64,000 nt of DNA from contig NZ_CP045118.1 of the NCBI RefSeq assembly GCF_009189165.1, forward strand, positions 4,526,001-4,590,000, read 5' to 3'. The notes beneath the pieces are model-generated. The model made no database searches and had not been told where the DNA came from. It worked only from the letters and a program-made list of their open reading frames with translations. Below are positions 7,983 through 19,421 of the stretch, one piece after another (position 1 is the first letter of the stretch; each line of letters starts with the position of its first letter). This DNA is from Pseudomonas sp. SCB32. GTDB lineage: Bacteria; Pseudomonadota; Gammaproteobacteria; Pseudomonadales; Pseudomonadaceae. Both the position numbers and the translations under genes were made by a program.

Positions 7983-9338
7983 TTAGAGGCCGCTCGCGGC
8001 GGGCAAGCGCAGGTGCACACGCAGCCCCGCCTCACCGCGATCCGCCCAGAGTTCACCGCCCTGCATGCGTACCGAGCTGCGGGCGATGCTCAGCCCCAGG
8101 CCGAAGCCTTCGTCGCTGCGCGCGGCGGACAAGCGGGTGAAGGGCTGGAAGATACGTTCGAGATCGCCACTCGGAACGCCGGGGCCGTCATCTTCAAGCC
8201 AGAGGTGCCAGTCCGAGGCCTCACGACAGCCATTCAAGCGGACACAGCCGTTCTCAGGGGAGTGGCGGATAGCGTTGCGCAGCAGATTCTCCAGCGCGCG
8301 CGCCAGAGCGTTGAGGTGGCCTCGCACACGACACTCCGCCGGCAGCTCATAGAGGAAGCGCTCCGGTGCCCAGCCGGCTTCGAAGCAGGCGTCCTCCACC
8401 AACAGCTCCCAGAGCGGCATCAGGTCGATGTCCTCCAGCTCCAGGTGCGGCCGCTCGGTATCCAGCCAGGCCAGCTCCAGGGTATCGGCGACCAGGCGCT
8501 GCATCACCTCCACCTCGCGCTCCACCCGCTGGCGCAGCGCCGCTTCGCTGATCGGGCTGTCACCCGCCACGCGCAGGCGGCTGAGCGGTGTACGCAGCTC
8601 ATGGGACAGGTCGCGCAGCAATTGCCGCTGGAAGCCCACGTAGCTGCGCAGGCGCTCCGCCATGTGGTCCAGCGCGCGCCCCAGCTCGCCCAGTTCGTCG
8701 CGGCGGGTACTGAGTTCGGGGCCAGCCACTGACCCCAGGTCGTCGGCCTGCAAGGCGTTGGCGTGCTCGCGCAGCCGAGCCAGCGGACGCACCAGGTGCC
8801 GGTACAGCAAGGCACACAGCAGCAGCGCCAGCACAGCCGGCACCAGGCCGTGGGTCACCGACTGGTGCATGAGCGTGAAACCGCTGGGCAGGTAGCGCGC
8901 CGGCAATTGCAGTACCAGGCGGCCCGCAGCCGGCTCGTCGGGGAACGGGATGCCGATGTAAGGCAAATGCACCGAGCGCGAACTCGCCGGCCAGTCCAGG
9001 CCGCGCTGGAAGGTCAGGTGGGCGACCTCTTCCAGCGTCAGCGGCGCGCTGCCAAGCGCCTGCAACCGGGCGTCGACCACGGTCATCCAGCTCGCTTCGC
9101 GCTGGCGCATCCGCGTAAGCCAGGCATCAACCCCGACAGCGCCGCCGGAGCGCCATGCCTGCTCCGCCTCGCGGGCGTATCCAGCGAGGACTTCCCGGGC
9201 TTCGGCGGACAGGTAGTAGCTCTGCCGCTCGACCTGCTTGCCCCACGACCAGGACAGCCAGATCAGCAACAGGCAGAACGCCACCAGCGCGACCGCCAGC
9301 GTCCAGAACAGTGAATGACGCCCGGGTACCTTAGCCAT
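7983..9338 (-). CDS. Sensor histidine kinase, PirS-like
   Basis: The 451-residue inner-membrane kinase has a first membrane helix (about residues 10-30), a periplasmic sensor region (about 31-150), a second helix (VPAVLALLLCALLY), a HAMP linker, a HisKA domain with phospho-acceptor H246 (DLSHELRTPLSR), and an ATPase domain with N-box NAIRHSPENG and glycine boxes EDDGPGVP and GFGLGLSIA. ATG 9338 overlaps the response regulator stop by 8 bases; a GTG at 9347 is an alternative. The place between cysM and gacS matches PirS of P. aeruginosa, a partner of the TonB receptor PirA. pirA itself is absent here, so the signal is uncertain. Confidence 0.85.
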   Translation of the reverse strand: MAKVPGRHSLFWTLAVALVAFCLLLIWLSWSWGKQVERQSYYLSAEAREVLAGYAREAEQAWRSGGAVGVDAWLTRMRQREASWMTVVDARLQALGSAPLTLEEVAHLTFQRGLDWPASSRSVHLPYIGIPFPDEPAAGRLVLQLPARYLPSGFTLMHQSVTHGLVPAVLALLLCALLYRHLVRPLARLREHANALQADDLGSVAGPELSTRRDELGELGRALDHMAERLRSYVGFQRQLLRDLSHELRTPLSRLRVAGDSPISEAALRQRVEREVEVMQRLVADTLELAWLDTERPHLELEDIDLMPLWELLVEDACFEAGWAPERFLYELPAECRVRGHLNALARALENLLRNAIRHSPENGCVRLNGCREASDWHLWLEDDGPGVPSGDLERIFQPFTRLSAARSDEGFGLGLSIARSSVRMQGGELWADRGEAGLRVHLRLPAASGL

Positions 9339-10041
9339 CGCCGTCACGCAACACGTAGCCCTTGCCCCACACCGTGTGCAGTTGGTGACGCAGGTAGCCG
9401 ATGGCCTGCAGCTTTCGGCGCAGGTGGCTGACGTGCATGTCCAGGGAGCGGTCGTGAGGGGTGAAGGCGCGGTGCAGGACGTGCTGGTAAAGGAAGGCCT
9501 TGCTCAGGGTCTCCCCCTCACTTGCGAGGAAGGTCTCCAGCAGTCGGAACTCGGTAGCCGTCAACCCTGCCGTGCGACCGTCGAGACTGACGTCGGCCTT
9601 CTCACTGTCCAGTTGCAGACCGTCCCCACCACCCTGCGGCACCTGTACGCCGCGCTCCAGCGCCACGCGGCGCAGCACGGCATCGACCCGCACGCTCAGC
9701 TCCAGCAGGCTGAAGGGCTTGGGCAGGTAGTCGTCGGCGCCCTGGGAGAAGCCAGCGATGCGGTCCTGCTCGGCGCCCAGGGCGGACATCAGGATCACCG
9801 GCACCGAGTGCTCGCGACGCAGCCGGCGCAGGATGTCCAAGCCACCGATGCCCGGCAGCAGGATGTCCATCAGCACCAGGTCGTAATCGCCGCCACGCGC
9901 CTCGGCCAGGCCGGCGTCGCCGTCCCGGCACCAGGTGACCTCGAAGCCACGCTCGCTCAAATGGGCAGACAGGTGCGCGCCCAGGGTCGGATCGTCCTCG
10001 ATGGTCAGCAGGCGCAGCCCCGAGGAGGAAAATGCGTTCAT
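9331..10041 (-). CDS. OmpR-family response regulator, PirR-like
   Basis: The 236-residue protein has a receiver domain with acidic pocket E15-D16-D17, phospho-acceptor D59 (LVLMDILLPG) and lysine in YLPKPFSL, followed by a winged-helix OmpR/PhoB DNA-binding domain (GLTATEFRLLETFL ... RSLDMHVSHLRRKL ... VWGKGYVL). It is the first gene of a two-gene operon with the sensor kinase and is divergent from gacS across a 126-base spacer. By position between gacS and cysM it corresponds to PirR of PAO1. Its regulon here is unknown because no receptor gene lies beside it. Confidence 0.87.
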   Translation of the reverse strand: MNAFSSSGLRLLTIEDDPTLGAHLSAHLSERGFEVTWCRDGDAGLAEARGGDYDLVLMDILLPGIGGLDILRRLRREHSVPVILMSALGAEQDRIAGFSQGADDYLPKPFSLLELSVRVDAVLRRVALERGVQVPQGGGDGLQLDSEKADVSLDGRTAGLTATEFRLLETFLASEGETLSKAFLYQHVLHRAFTPHDRSLDMHVSHLRRKLQAIGYLRHQLHTVWGKGYVLRDGDG

Positions 10042-10167
10042 ATTGAATAAGAGTGATTAGCAATTGCGCCCAGTATTCCCGATTCAGCGCAATCTCGGCA
10101 AGGCAAAGGCTCCGCCGGCAGGTCCGAACCGCTACACTGCCGTGGAAAACCGCACCGGAGGAATCGC

Positions 10168-12948
<2,781 letters not shown>

Positions 12949-12960
12949 GACCGCAAGACG

Positions 12961-13950
12961 ATGCGCATCATCCTGTTCAGCAACCAGCCCTACGACCACG
13001 ACAGCTTCCTCGCGGCCAACCGCAGCCACGGCTTCGACCTGCACTTCCAGCAGGCGCAGCTGCGCCTGGACACCGTGGCCCTGGCCAGCGGCTTCGACGT
13101 CGTCTGCCCGTTCGTCAACGACGACCTGTCGCGTCCGGTACTGGAACGACTGGCCGCCGGCGGAACCCGCCTGATCGCGCTGCGCTCGGCCGGCTACAAC
13201 CATGTCGACCTCAAGGCCGCCCACGCCCTGGGGCTCTCCGTGGTGCGCGTTCCAGCCTATTCACCCTATGCCGTGGCCGAACATGCCGTAGGCTTGGTCC
13301 TGGCGCTCTGTCGGCAATTGCACCGAGCCTACAACCGCACCCGCGACGGCGACTTCTCGCTGCACGGGCTGACCGGCTTCGACCTGCACGGCCGCACGGT
13401 CGGCATCATTGGCAGCGGCCAGATCGGCGAAGTCTTCGCCCGCATCATGAGCGGCTTCGGCTGCCACATCCTCGCCTATGACCCTTACCCCAACCGAGCC
13501 ATCGAATCCCTGGGCGGCCGCTTCGTCGCGCTGGACGAACTGCTCGCCCAGTCCGACATCCTCAGCCTGCACTGCCCGCTCAACGACGCCACCCGGCACC
13601 TGATCAACCCGCGCAGCCTGCAGCAGATTAAGCGCGGCGCGATGCTGATCAACACCGGACGCGGCGCGCTGGTGGACACCCCGGCGCTGATTGAAGCTCT
13701 CAAGAGCGGCCAGCTCGGCTACCTCGGCCTGGACGTCTATGAAGAGGAAGCCGACATCTTCTTCGCCGACCGCTCCGACCTGCCACTGCAGGACGACGTG
13801 CTGGCACGCCTGCTGACCTTCCCCAACGTCATCATCACCGCCCACCAGGGGTTCCTGACCCGCGAGGCGCTGGCCGCCATCGCCGAAACCACGCTGGACA
13901 ACATCGGTGACTGGCAGGCCGGCAAACCCGTCAACCTGGTCGAAGGCTAG
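12961..13950 (+). CDS. ldhA: D-lactate dehydrogenase (fermentative, NAD-dependent)
   Basis: LdhA reduces pyruvate to D-lactate with NADH during oxygen limitation. The 329-residue protein belongs to the D-2-hydroxyacid dehydrogenase family: a substrate domain with LIALRSAGYNHVDL, the NAD-binding GIIGSGQIGEVFARI, the catalytic arginine in INTGRGALVDT, the glutamate in LDVYEEEAD, and the catalytic histidine in TAHQGFLTREAL. It begins 12 bases after gacS, so cotranscription is likely. The gacS-ldhA order matches P. aeruginosa PA0928-PA0927. Confidence 0.93.
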   Translation: MRIILFSNQPYDHDSFLAANRSHGFDLHFQQAQLRLDTVALASGFDVVCPFVNDDLSRPVLERLAAGGTRLIALRSAGYNHVDLKAAHALGLSVVRVPAYSPYAVAEHAVGLVLALCRQLHRAYNRTRDGDFSLHGLTGFDLHGRTVGIIGSGQIGEVFARIMSGFGCHILAYDPYPNRAIESLGGRFVALDELLAQSDILSLHCPLNDATRHLINPRSLQQIKRGAMLINTGRGALVDTPALIEALKSGQLGYLGLDVYEEEADIFFADRSDLPLQDDVLARLLTFPNVIITAHQGFLTREALAAIAETTLDNIGDWQAGKPVNLVEG

Positions 13951-14012
13951 TCGGACGGCGCTCGCATCCCGACGCCGCGCCGCCTAGAATGCCGCGCTTT
14001 CCCGGAGGACCC

Positions 14013-14453
14013 ATGGCCCAGCACGATTTCCGCTACACCCTGCTCAACCCGCAGTTCACCCTCAATGAATGCCGCGCGCTGACCCCGGGCCGCTATCAGG
14101 TCACTGGTGTCGGCGGCTCGATCCAGGCAGGCGACACCCTGCTGGTCAGCCTCAAGGGCAGCAAAGACCTGAGCATGAACCTGGAGGTGGAAAAGGTCCG
14201 CCACCTGATCAACCCGCCGGGACAGTGGATGGCGGTGGCCAAGGGTCCGGTATTCCGCGAACTGGCCATCCATGAATGGACGGTCAACTGTGACGGTTGC
14301 GCGGCTACACTGAAGTTCGAATTCGCCGTCGACGCCAGCCTCGGCAAGGCCGCCCAGAAGCCCGCCGCTGAAGCGCGCATCGGCGAACTGGGTTGGACGA
14401 AAGTCGGCACCCGCCATCTCTGCCCGGACTGCCAGAGCAAGGAGACCGCATGA
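14013..14453 (+). CDS. Conserved hypothetical protein with paired CxxC motifs
   Basis: This 146-residue protein has two CxxC pairs near its C-terminus (NCDGC at about 93-97 and LCPDC at about 136-140), suggesting a zinc ribbon whose halves are split by about 40 residues. The rest is beta-rich, without signal peptide or membrane segment. I chose ATG 14013 for its strong GGAGG site (14004-14008), not the upstream ATG 13989. Its stop overlaps the start of the META lipoprotein gene by 4 bases (ATGA), so the two are translationally coupled. The function is not known. Confidence 0.8.
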   Translation: MAQHDFRYTLLNPQFTLNECRALTPGRYQVTGVGGSIQAGDTLLVSLKGSKDLSMNLEVEKVRHLINPPGQWMAVAKGPVFRELAIHEWTVNCDGCAATLKFEFAVDASLGKAAQKPAAEARIGELGWTKVGTRHLCPDCQSKETA

Positions 14454-14848
14454 AAGTCCTGATCGCCGGCGCCTGTGTGGCGCTGGCCCTGGCTGGCTGT
14501 GCCAGCAAGCCGGTACCTGAAACCGATCAGACCTACCGCATCGAATGGATCGGCGAGCGCCCGCTCATCGACTACAGCCACGTCACCCTGACCCTCGACG
14601 GCCAGGGCCGCGCCTACGGCAGCGCCGGCTGCAACCATTGGTTCGCCAGCTACACGCTGGAGGGCGACAAGTTGACCTTCGGCCAGCCGGGCTCCACCCG
14701 CAAGATGTGCGCCGACGCGCTGATGGAGCAGGAACAGCACTTCCTCAAGATGCTCGGCGAAGTCCAGCGCTGGGACATCACCGACGAAGGCGAACTGCGT
14801 CTGTGGCCGACCTCGGGTCGCGCCATGCGTATGTGGCCGGAAGGCTGA
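14450..14848 (+). CDS. META-domain lipoprotein
   Basis: The 132-residue protein has a lipoprotein signal ending in the lipobox L14-A15-G16-C17 with a short basic start (MKVLIAG). The mature part carries a META/HslJ-type domain: the segment VTLTLDGQGRAYGSAGCNHWFASY contains the typical GSAGCN core, and TRKMCADALMEQEQHFLKML matches the following conserved block. Two mature cysteines probably pair. The residue after the lipid cysteine is not Asp, so outer-membrane sorting is expected. HslJ relatives are linked to novobiocin or heat stress, but the role is unproven. It overlaps the previous gene by ATGA. Confidence 0.88.
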   Translation: MKVLIAGACVALALAGCASKPVPETDQTYRIEWIGERPLIDYSHVTLTLDGQGRAYGSAGCNHWFASYTLEGDKLTFGQPGSTRKMCADALMEQEQHFLKMLGEVQRWDITDEGELRLWPTSGRAMRMWPEG

Positions 14849-14865
14849 CCCCGGCATCGGCGGCC

Positions 14866-15924
14866 TCAGAACAGGCTGAGCTGCTCGTGCGCCCCGCGCA
14901 TATCGACGAGGCGCACGCCCACGCCGATCAGCCGCACAGCCCTGTTGCCGCGCTGGAACGCCTGCCCCAGCAGCGACCGGTAGCTGTCCAGGTCGCGCGC
15001 CGCGCCAGCCTGCTCCAGGGTGGTCTGGGTGAAGTCGTGGAATTTCAGCTTGATGAAAGGCTTGCCCGGCCGGTAGCTGGCATCCAGGCGGGTCATGCGC
15101 CGCTCCAGCTCGCCCAGCAGTGACGGCAATTCTTCCTGGCACGCCGCGAGGTCCGGCAGGTCCTGGTCGAAGGTGTTCTCCACGCTGATCGACTGGCGCC
15201 GACTGTCGACCTGAACGGGACGCTCATCGATCCCCCGCGACAGCCCCCAGAGGCGCTCACCGAAGCTGCCGAACTCCTTCGCCAGCTGGATACGCGACCA
15301 ATCGCGCAAGTCCGCGCAGGTACGGATACCCAGGCGCGCCAGCTTCTCCGCGGTGACCTTGCCCACGCCGTGCAGCTTCTTCACCGGCAGTTCGGCGACG
15401 AAGCCGTCCACCTCGTCCGGCGTGACCACGAACAGGCCGTTGGGCTTGCGCCAGTCGCTGGCGATCTTGGCAATGAACTTGTTCGGCGCCACCCCGGCCG
15501 ACACCGTGATGTGCAGGGTTTCCCACACCCTCCGGCGAATCTCCTGGGCGATCCGCGTGGCGCTGCCGCCACAGCGCTCGCAGTCGCTGACGTCCAGGTA
15601 GGCTTCGTCCAGCGACAGCGGTTCGATCTGATCGGTGTAGTCGCGGAAGATCGCGTGGATCTCGCGGGAAGTCTCGCGGTACACGTCCATACGCGGTCGG
15701 ACGATGGTCAGGTCGGGGCACAACTTCACTGCCGTGCGCATCGCCATCGCCGAATGCAGGCCGTAGGCGCGCGCCTCGTAGTTGCAGGTGGCAACCACCC
15801 CGCGCTTGTCCGGTGAACCACCCACGGCCAGCGGCTTGCCCACCAGGCTGGGGTCGTCGCGCATTTCGATGGCGGCATAAAAGCAGTCGCAATCGATGTG
15901 GATGATTTTTCTCTGCCGAGTCAC
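14866..15924 (-). CDS. dinB: DNA polymerase IV (Y-family, translesion)
   Basis: Pol IV bypasses damaged template bases and is error-prone. The 352-residue protein has the Y-family palm start IIHIDCDCFYAAIE (catalytic D11), the SLDEAYLDV motif with the catalytic acid pair, the helix-hairpin-helix LPVKKLHGVGKVTAEKLARLG and the little-finger domain. The C-terminus is QLSLF, a clear beta-clamp binding pentapeptide. The gene converges on the META lipoprotein gene. I found no convincing CTG-N10-CAG LexA box in the 200 bases upstream, so SOS control is not shown by sequence. Confidence 0.95.
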   Translation of the reverse strand: MTRQRKIIHIDCDCFYAAIEMRDDPSLVGKPLAVGGSPDKRGVVATCNYEARAYGLHSAMAMRTAVKLCPDLTIVRPRMDVYRETSREIHAIFRDYTDQIEPLSLDEAYLDVSDCERCGGSATRIAQEIRRRVWETLHITVSAGVAPNKFIAKIASDWRKPNGLFVVTPDEVDGFVAELPVKKLHGVGKVTAEKLARLGIRTCADLRDWSRIQLAKEFGSFGERLWGLSRGIDERPVQVDSRRQSISVENTFDQDLPDLAACQEELPSLLGELERRMTRLDASYRPGKPFIKLKFHDFTQTTLEQAGAARDLDSYRSLLGQAFQRGNRAVRLIGVGVRLVDMRGAHEQLSLF

Positions 15925-16119
15925 GAAAAAGCGCCTGCATCACCATCGGAGGCCGCCCGGAAGGCGACGGGAATCCTCTCCATGGTAATGCAAAAAGCCT
16001 CCGGCCCCGTTATCCACAGCCGAGAAAATCCCGCTCAACAGCCCCCTGTCCGTACGCCGGGCCGCAGCCTTAAGCCGCTGCTAAATATTTGATAAAAAAT
16101 CACTTTTCCCAGTTTTTCA

Positions 16120-16147
16120 TTGACACCCAGGGCGACCGGCGTAGAAT
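16120..16147 (+). promoter_or_regulatory. Promoter of tRNA-fMet copy 1
   Basis: TTGACA (16120-16125) and TAGAAT (16142-16147) with a 16-base spacer are followed by a GC-rich discriminator (GGCTGCCG) directly before the tRNA. Such discriminators are typical of stringently controlled stable-RNA promoters. Confidence 0.88.
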
Positions 16148-16153
16148 GGCTGC

Positions 16154-16230
<77 letters not shown>

Positions 16231-16239
16231 GACACCGTG

Positions 16240-16273
16240 AAAAGGCCACTCTTCGGAGTGGCCTTTTTCGTTT
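16240..16273 (+). terminator. Terminator of tRNA-fMet copy 1
   Basis: AAAAGGCCACTC-TTCG-GAGTGGCCTTTT is a perfect 12-base-pair stem with a UUCG tetraloop and a T-run (TTTTTCGTTT). Confidence 0.95.
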
Positions 16274-16312
16274 GCGCGCGATTTAAATTATTGATCAAAC
16301 AAGAAATATCGA

Positions 16313-16340
16313 TTGACAAGACCTTTTACCTGCGTAGAAT
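16313..16340 (+). promoter_or_regulatory. Promoter of tRNA-fMet copy 2
   Basis: TTGACA (16313-16318) and TAGAAT (16335-16340), spacer 16, GC-rich discriminator GGCCGC. Same layout as copy 1. Confidence 0.88.
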
Positions 16341-16346
16341 GGCCGC

Positions 16347-16423
<77 letters not shown>

Positions 16424-16432
16424 GACACCGTG

Positions 16433-16466
16433 AAAAGGCCACTCTTCGGAGTGGCCTTTTTCGTTT
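16433..16466 (+). terminator. Terminator of tRNA-fMet copy 2
   Basis: The same 12-base-pair stem, UUCG loop and T-run as after copy 1. Confidence 0.95.
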
Positions 16467-16517
16467 GCGCGCAATTTGGGCGTGAATTTAAATTATTGAT
16501 CGAAAACGAAAAATTGA

Positions 16518-16545
16518 TTGACAGACCCTCTCATATCCGTAGAAT
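16518..16545 (+). promoter_or_regulatory. Promoter of tRNA-fMet copy 3
   Basis: TTGACA (16518-16523) and TAGAAT (16540-16545), spacer 16, same GC-rich discriminator as copy 2. Confidence 0.88.
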
Positions 16546-16551
16546 GGCCGC

Positions 16552-16628
<77 letters not shown>

Positions 16629-16640
16629 GACATCAAGAAG

Positions 16641-16671
16641 AAAGCCACTCTTAGGAGTGGCTTTTTTCGTT
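16641..16671 (+). terminator. Terminator of tRNA-fMet copy 3
   Basis: AAAGCCACTC-TTAG-GAGTGGCTTT plus T-run. The stem is related to but diverged from those after copies 1 and 2 (loop TTAG instead of TTCG). Confidence 0.93.
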
Positions 16672-16786
16672 GGGCCAGAGAAACTGCCTCAGCAAGTCGT
16701 CGCCCCCTAGGAAGAAATCCTCCCGAGGGACTTGGGAAAACGCGCTACTGCCCCTACTCTGTCGCGCAAAATCGATGAGGTGCCCG

Positions 16787-19420
16787 ATGAGCGCCAACCC
16801 TGCCCCACCAGACAGCCCTGCAACCGGCGAACAGCCGCAGCGCAGTGGGCTTCTGCACTGGATCAATGCCAATCGCCAGCCGATCGGTCTGGGCGTTACG
16901 CTGCTACTGTTCAGCCTCGCGTTGATCGCCTGCTATCACCTGCTGCGCGACATCGACGCCTACTCCCTGCACGACGCCATTCTCGACGTCCCCACCGCCT
17001 CGCTGGTGGGCGCCTTCGCCGCCACCGTCGCCGGCTTCATCACCCTGCTGGGTTATGAATGGTCGGCCACCCGCTTCGCCGGGGTGAAACTCTCCCCTTC
17101 CGCGCTGCTCACCGGCGGCTTCTCGGCCTTCGCCATCGGCAATGCCGTGGGGCTGTCGATGCTTTCCGGCGGATCGGTACGCTATCGCCTGTACGCCCGC
17201 CAGGGTCTGGGCGCCGCCGAAGTCGCGCGGATGACGCTGTTCGCCAGCCTGTCCCTGGGCTGCGCCTTGCCGATACTGGCCGCGCTGGCCGCCCTGAGCG
17301 ATCTGTCCGACGCCTCCCTCGCCCTGCACCTGCCGAGCTGGCTGGTCGCAGTGCTCGCCGTGGGCATCATCGCCTTCTGCATCCTGCTGGTAGTGGGCAT
17401 CGAACGCCGCCGCCTGCCGGATCAGCCGTCGCCCGACAGCCACCTGGTGCGCATCGGTCGCCGCACCGTACGCCTGCCTGGCCTGCGCCTGTCGCTGCTG
17501 CAACTGCTGATCACCGCGCTGGACGTCGCCTGCGCCGCCACCGTGCTCTATATGCTGCTGCCCGAGGCCCCGCCCTTTGGCGCATTCCTGCTGGTCTACC
17601 TGATTGCCCTGGCCGCCGGCGTGCTCAGCCACGTGCCGGGCGGTGTAGGGGTCTTCGAGGCGGTACTGCTGGCGGCCTTCGCCGGGCAACTGGGCGCCGC
17701 GCCGCTGGCCGCCGCACTGCTGCTGTACCGCCTGATCTACGTGGTGCTGCCACTGATCGTCGCCTGCCTGCTGCTGCTGTTCCTCGAAGCCCACCGGGTC
17801 CTGGTGGCCAAGCAGGCGGTACGCGTCGCCTCGGGCTTCGCCGCGCAGATACTGTCCCTGCTGGTGTTCATCTCCGGCGTCGTCCTGCTGTTCTCCGGCG
17901 CCACGCCGTCCATCGACACCCGTCTGGAGGACATCGGCTTCCTGGTTCCCCATCGCCTGATCGACGCCTCGCACCTGGCCGCCAGCCTGATCGGCGTGCT
18001 CTGCCTGCTGCTCGCCTACGGCCTGCGCCGTCGCCTGTCCGCCGCCTGGGCGCTGACCCTCGGTCTGCTGGTAGCCGGCGCGGTTCTGTCGCTGCTCAAG
18101 GGCTTCGACTGGGAAGAGGCACTGATCCTGAGCTTCACCGCCGTCCTGCTGGTGGTTTTCCGCAGCGCCTTCTATCGCCGCAGCCGCCTGATGGACCTGC
18201 CCTTCTCGCCGCTCTATCTGGGCGCCGCGGCCTGCGTGATCGCCGCCTCGATCTGGCTGCTGCTGTTCGCCTACCAGGACGTGCCCTACAGCCAAGAGCT
18301 GTGGTGGCAGTTCGCCCTGGACGCCGACGCCCCGCGCGGCCTGCGCGCCGCCCTGGGCAGTTGCCTGCTGCTGGCCGCGCTGGCGCTGTACTGGCTGCTA
18401 CGTACCGAACCCCCGGCAATCCTCGAGCCCAGCCGCGAAGAACTGGACACCGCCGCCGGCATCCTGGCCAATTCCTCGCAACCGGACGGCGGCCTGGCCC
18501 TGTCCGGTGACAAGGCACTGCTGTTCCACGCCGGCAACGACGCCTTCCTGATGTACGCCCGCCGTGGCCGTAGCCTGGTGGCGCTGTTCGACCCGGTGGG
18601 CCCGGCGCACTCCCGCGCCGAGCTGATCTGGCAGTTCCGCGACCTCTGCGACCTGCACCACGCGCGCCCGGTGTTCTATCAGGTACGGGCGGAGAACCTG
18701 CCGCTGTACATGGACATAGGCCTGACCGCCCTCAAGCTCGGCGAGGAGGCGCGGGTCGACCTGCGCCGCTTCGACCTGGAGAACAAGGGCAAGGAAATGA
18801 AGGACCTGCGCTACACCTGGAACCGTGGTCAACGCGACGGCCTGAGCCTGGAATTCCACGACGCAGGCCAAGCGCCGATGGAGGAGCTGCGGGCGATCTC
18901 CGACGCCTGGCTGGGCGGCAAGAACGTCCGCGAGAAAGGCTTCTCCCTGGGCCGCTTCACCCCCGAATACCTGAGCTATTTCCGCATCGTGGTGATCCGC
19001 CACGAAGGCCGCGCCGTGGCCTTCGCCAACCTGCTGGAAACCGGCAGCAAGGAACTGGCGAGCATCGACCTGATGCGCATGGCGCCCGACGCGCCGAAGC
19101 TGACCATGGAATTCCTCATGCTCGGCCTGATCCTGCATTACAAGGAAAGCGGGCACACCCGCTTCAGCCTGGGCATGGTGCCGCTCGCCGGCCTGCAGCC
19201 GCGCCGTGGCGCGCCGCTGACCCAACGCCTGGGCGCCCTGGTCTTCCGCCGGGGTGAGCAGTTCTACAATTTCCAGGGGCTGCGTCGCTTCAAGGACAAG
19301 TTCCAGCCCGATTGGGAACCCCGTTACCTGGCCGTGCCCGCCGGATTGGATCCGCTGGTGGCCCTGGCCGATACCGCCGCACTGATCGCCGGCGGTCTGA
19401 GTGGATTGGTGAAACGCTGA
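16787..19420 (+). CDS. mprF: Aminoacyl-phosphatidylglycerol synthase/flippase MprF
   Basis: MprF transfers an amino acid from aminoacyl-tRNA to phosphatidylglycerol and flips the product, lowering membrane charge and resistance to cationic peptides. The P. aeruginosa homologue makes alanyl-phosphatidylglycerol. The 877-residue protein has an N-terminal flippase region of about 12-14 membrane helices (residues about 30-540), then the soluble DUF2156 GNAT-like synthase domain (about 580-870; KALLFHAGNDAFLMYARRGRSLVALFDPVG and FSLGMVPLAGL). ATG 16787 has a GAGG site 6 bases upstream and gives the family length. The hydrolase gene follows after one base, so the pair form an operon. Confidence 0.94.
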   Translation: MSANPAPPDSPATGEQPQRSGLLHWINANRQPIGLGVTLLLFSLALIACYHLLRDIDAYSLHDAILDVPTASLVGAFAATVAGFITLLGYEWSATRFAGVKLSPSALLTGGFSAFAIGNAVGLSMLSGGSVRYRLYARQGLGAAEVARMTLFASLSLGCALPILAALAALSDLSDASLALHLPSWLVAVLAVGIIAFCILLVVGIERRRLPDQPSPDSHLVRIGRRTVRLPGLRLSLLQLLITALDVACAATVLYMLLPEAPPFGAFLLVYLIALAAGVLSHVPGGVGVFEAVLLAAFAGQLGAAPLAAALLLYRLIYVVLPLIVACLLLLFLEAHRVLVAKQAVRVASGFAAQILSLLVFISGVVLLFSGATPSIDTRLEDIGFLVPHRLIDASHLAASLIGVLCLLLAYGLRRRLSAAWALTLGLLVAGAVLSLLKGFDWEEALILSFTAVLLVVFRSAFYRRSRLMDLPFSPLYLGAAACVIAASIWLLLFAYQDVPYSQELWWQFALDADAPRGLRAALGSCLLLAALALYWLLRTEPPAILEPSREELDTAAGILANSSQPDGGLALSGDKALLFHAGNDAFLMYARRGRSLVALFDPVGPAHSRAELIWQFRDLCDLHHARPVFYQVRAENLPLYMDIGLTALKLGEEARVDLRRFDLENKGKEMKDLRYTWNRGQRDGLSLEFHDAGQAPMEELRAISDAWLGGKNVREKGFSLGRFTPEYLSYFRIVVIRHEGRAVAFANLLETGSKELASIDLMRMAPDAPKLTMEFLMLGLILHYKESGHTRFSLGMVPLAGLQPRRGAPLTQRLGALVFRRGEQFYNFQGLRRFKDKFQPDWEPRYLAVPAGLDPLVALADTAALIAGGLSGLVKR

Positions 19421-19421
19421 A

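Noticed and set aside
15925..16119. LexA box for dinB
   Set aside because: No CTG-N10-CAG with AT-rich centre was found upstream of dinB; CTGTCCGTACGCCGGG lacks the right half.
16904..18295. 463-codon open frame opposite mprF
   Set aside because: Gln/Gly/Ala-rich antisense product of the Leu-rich membrane segment of MprF; no domain.
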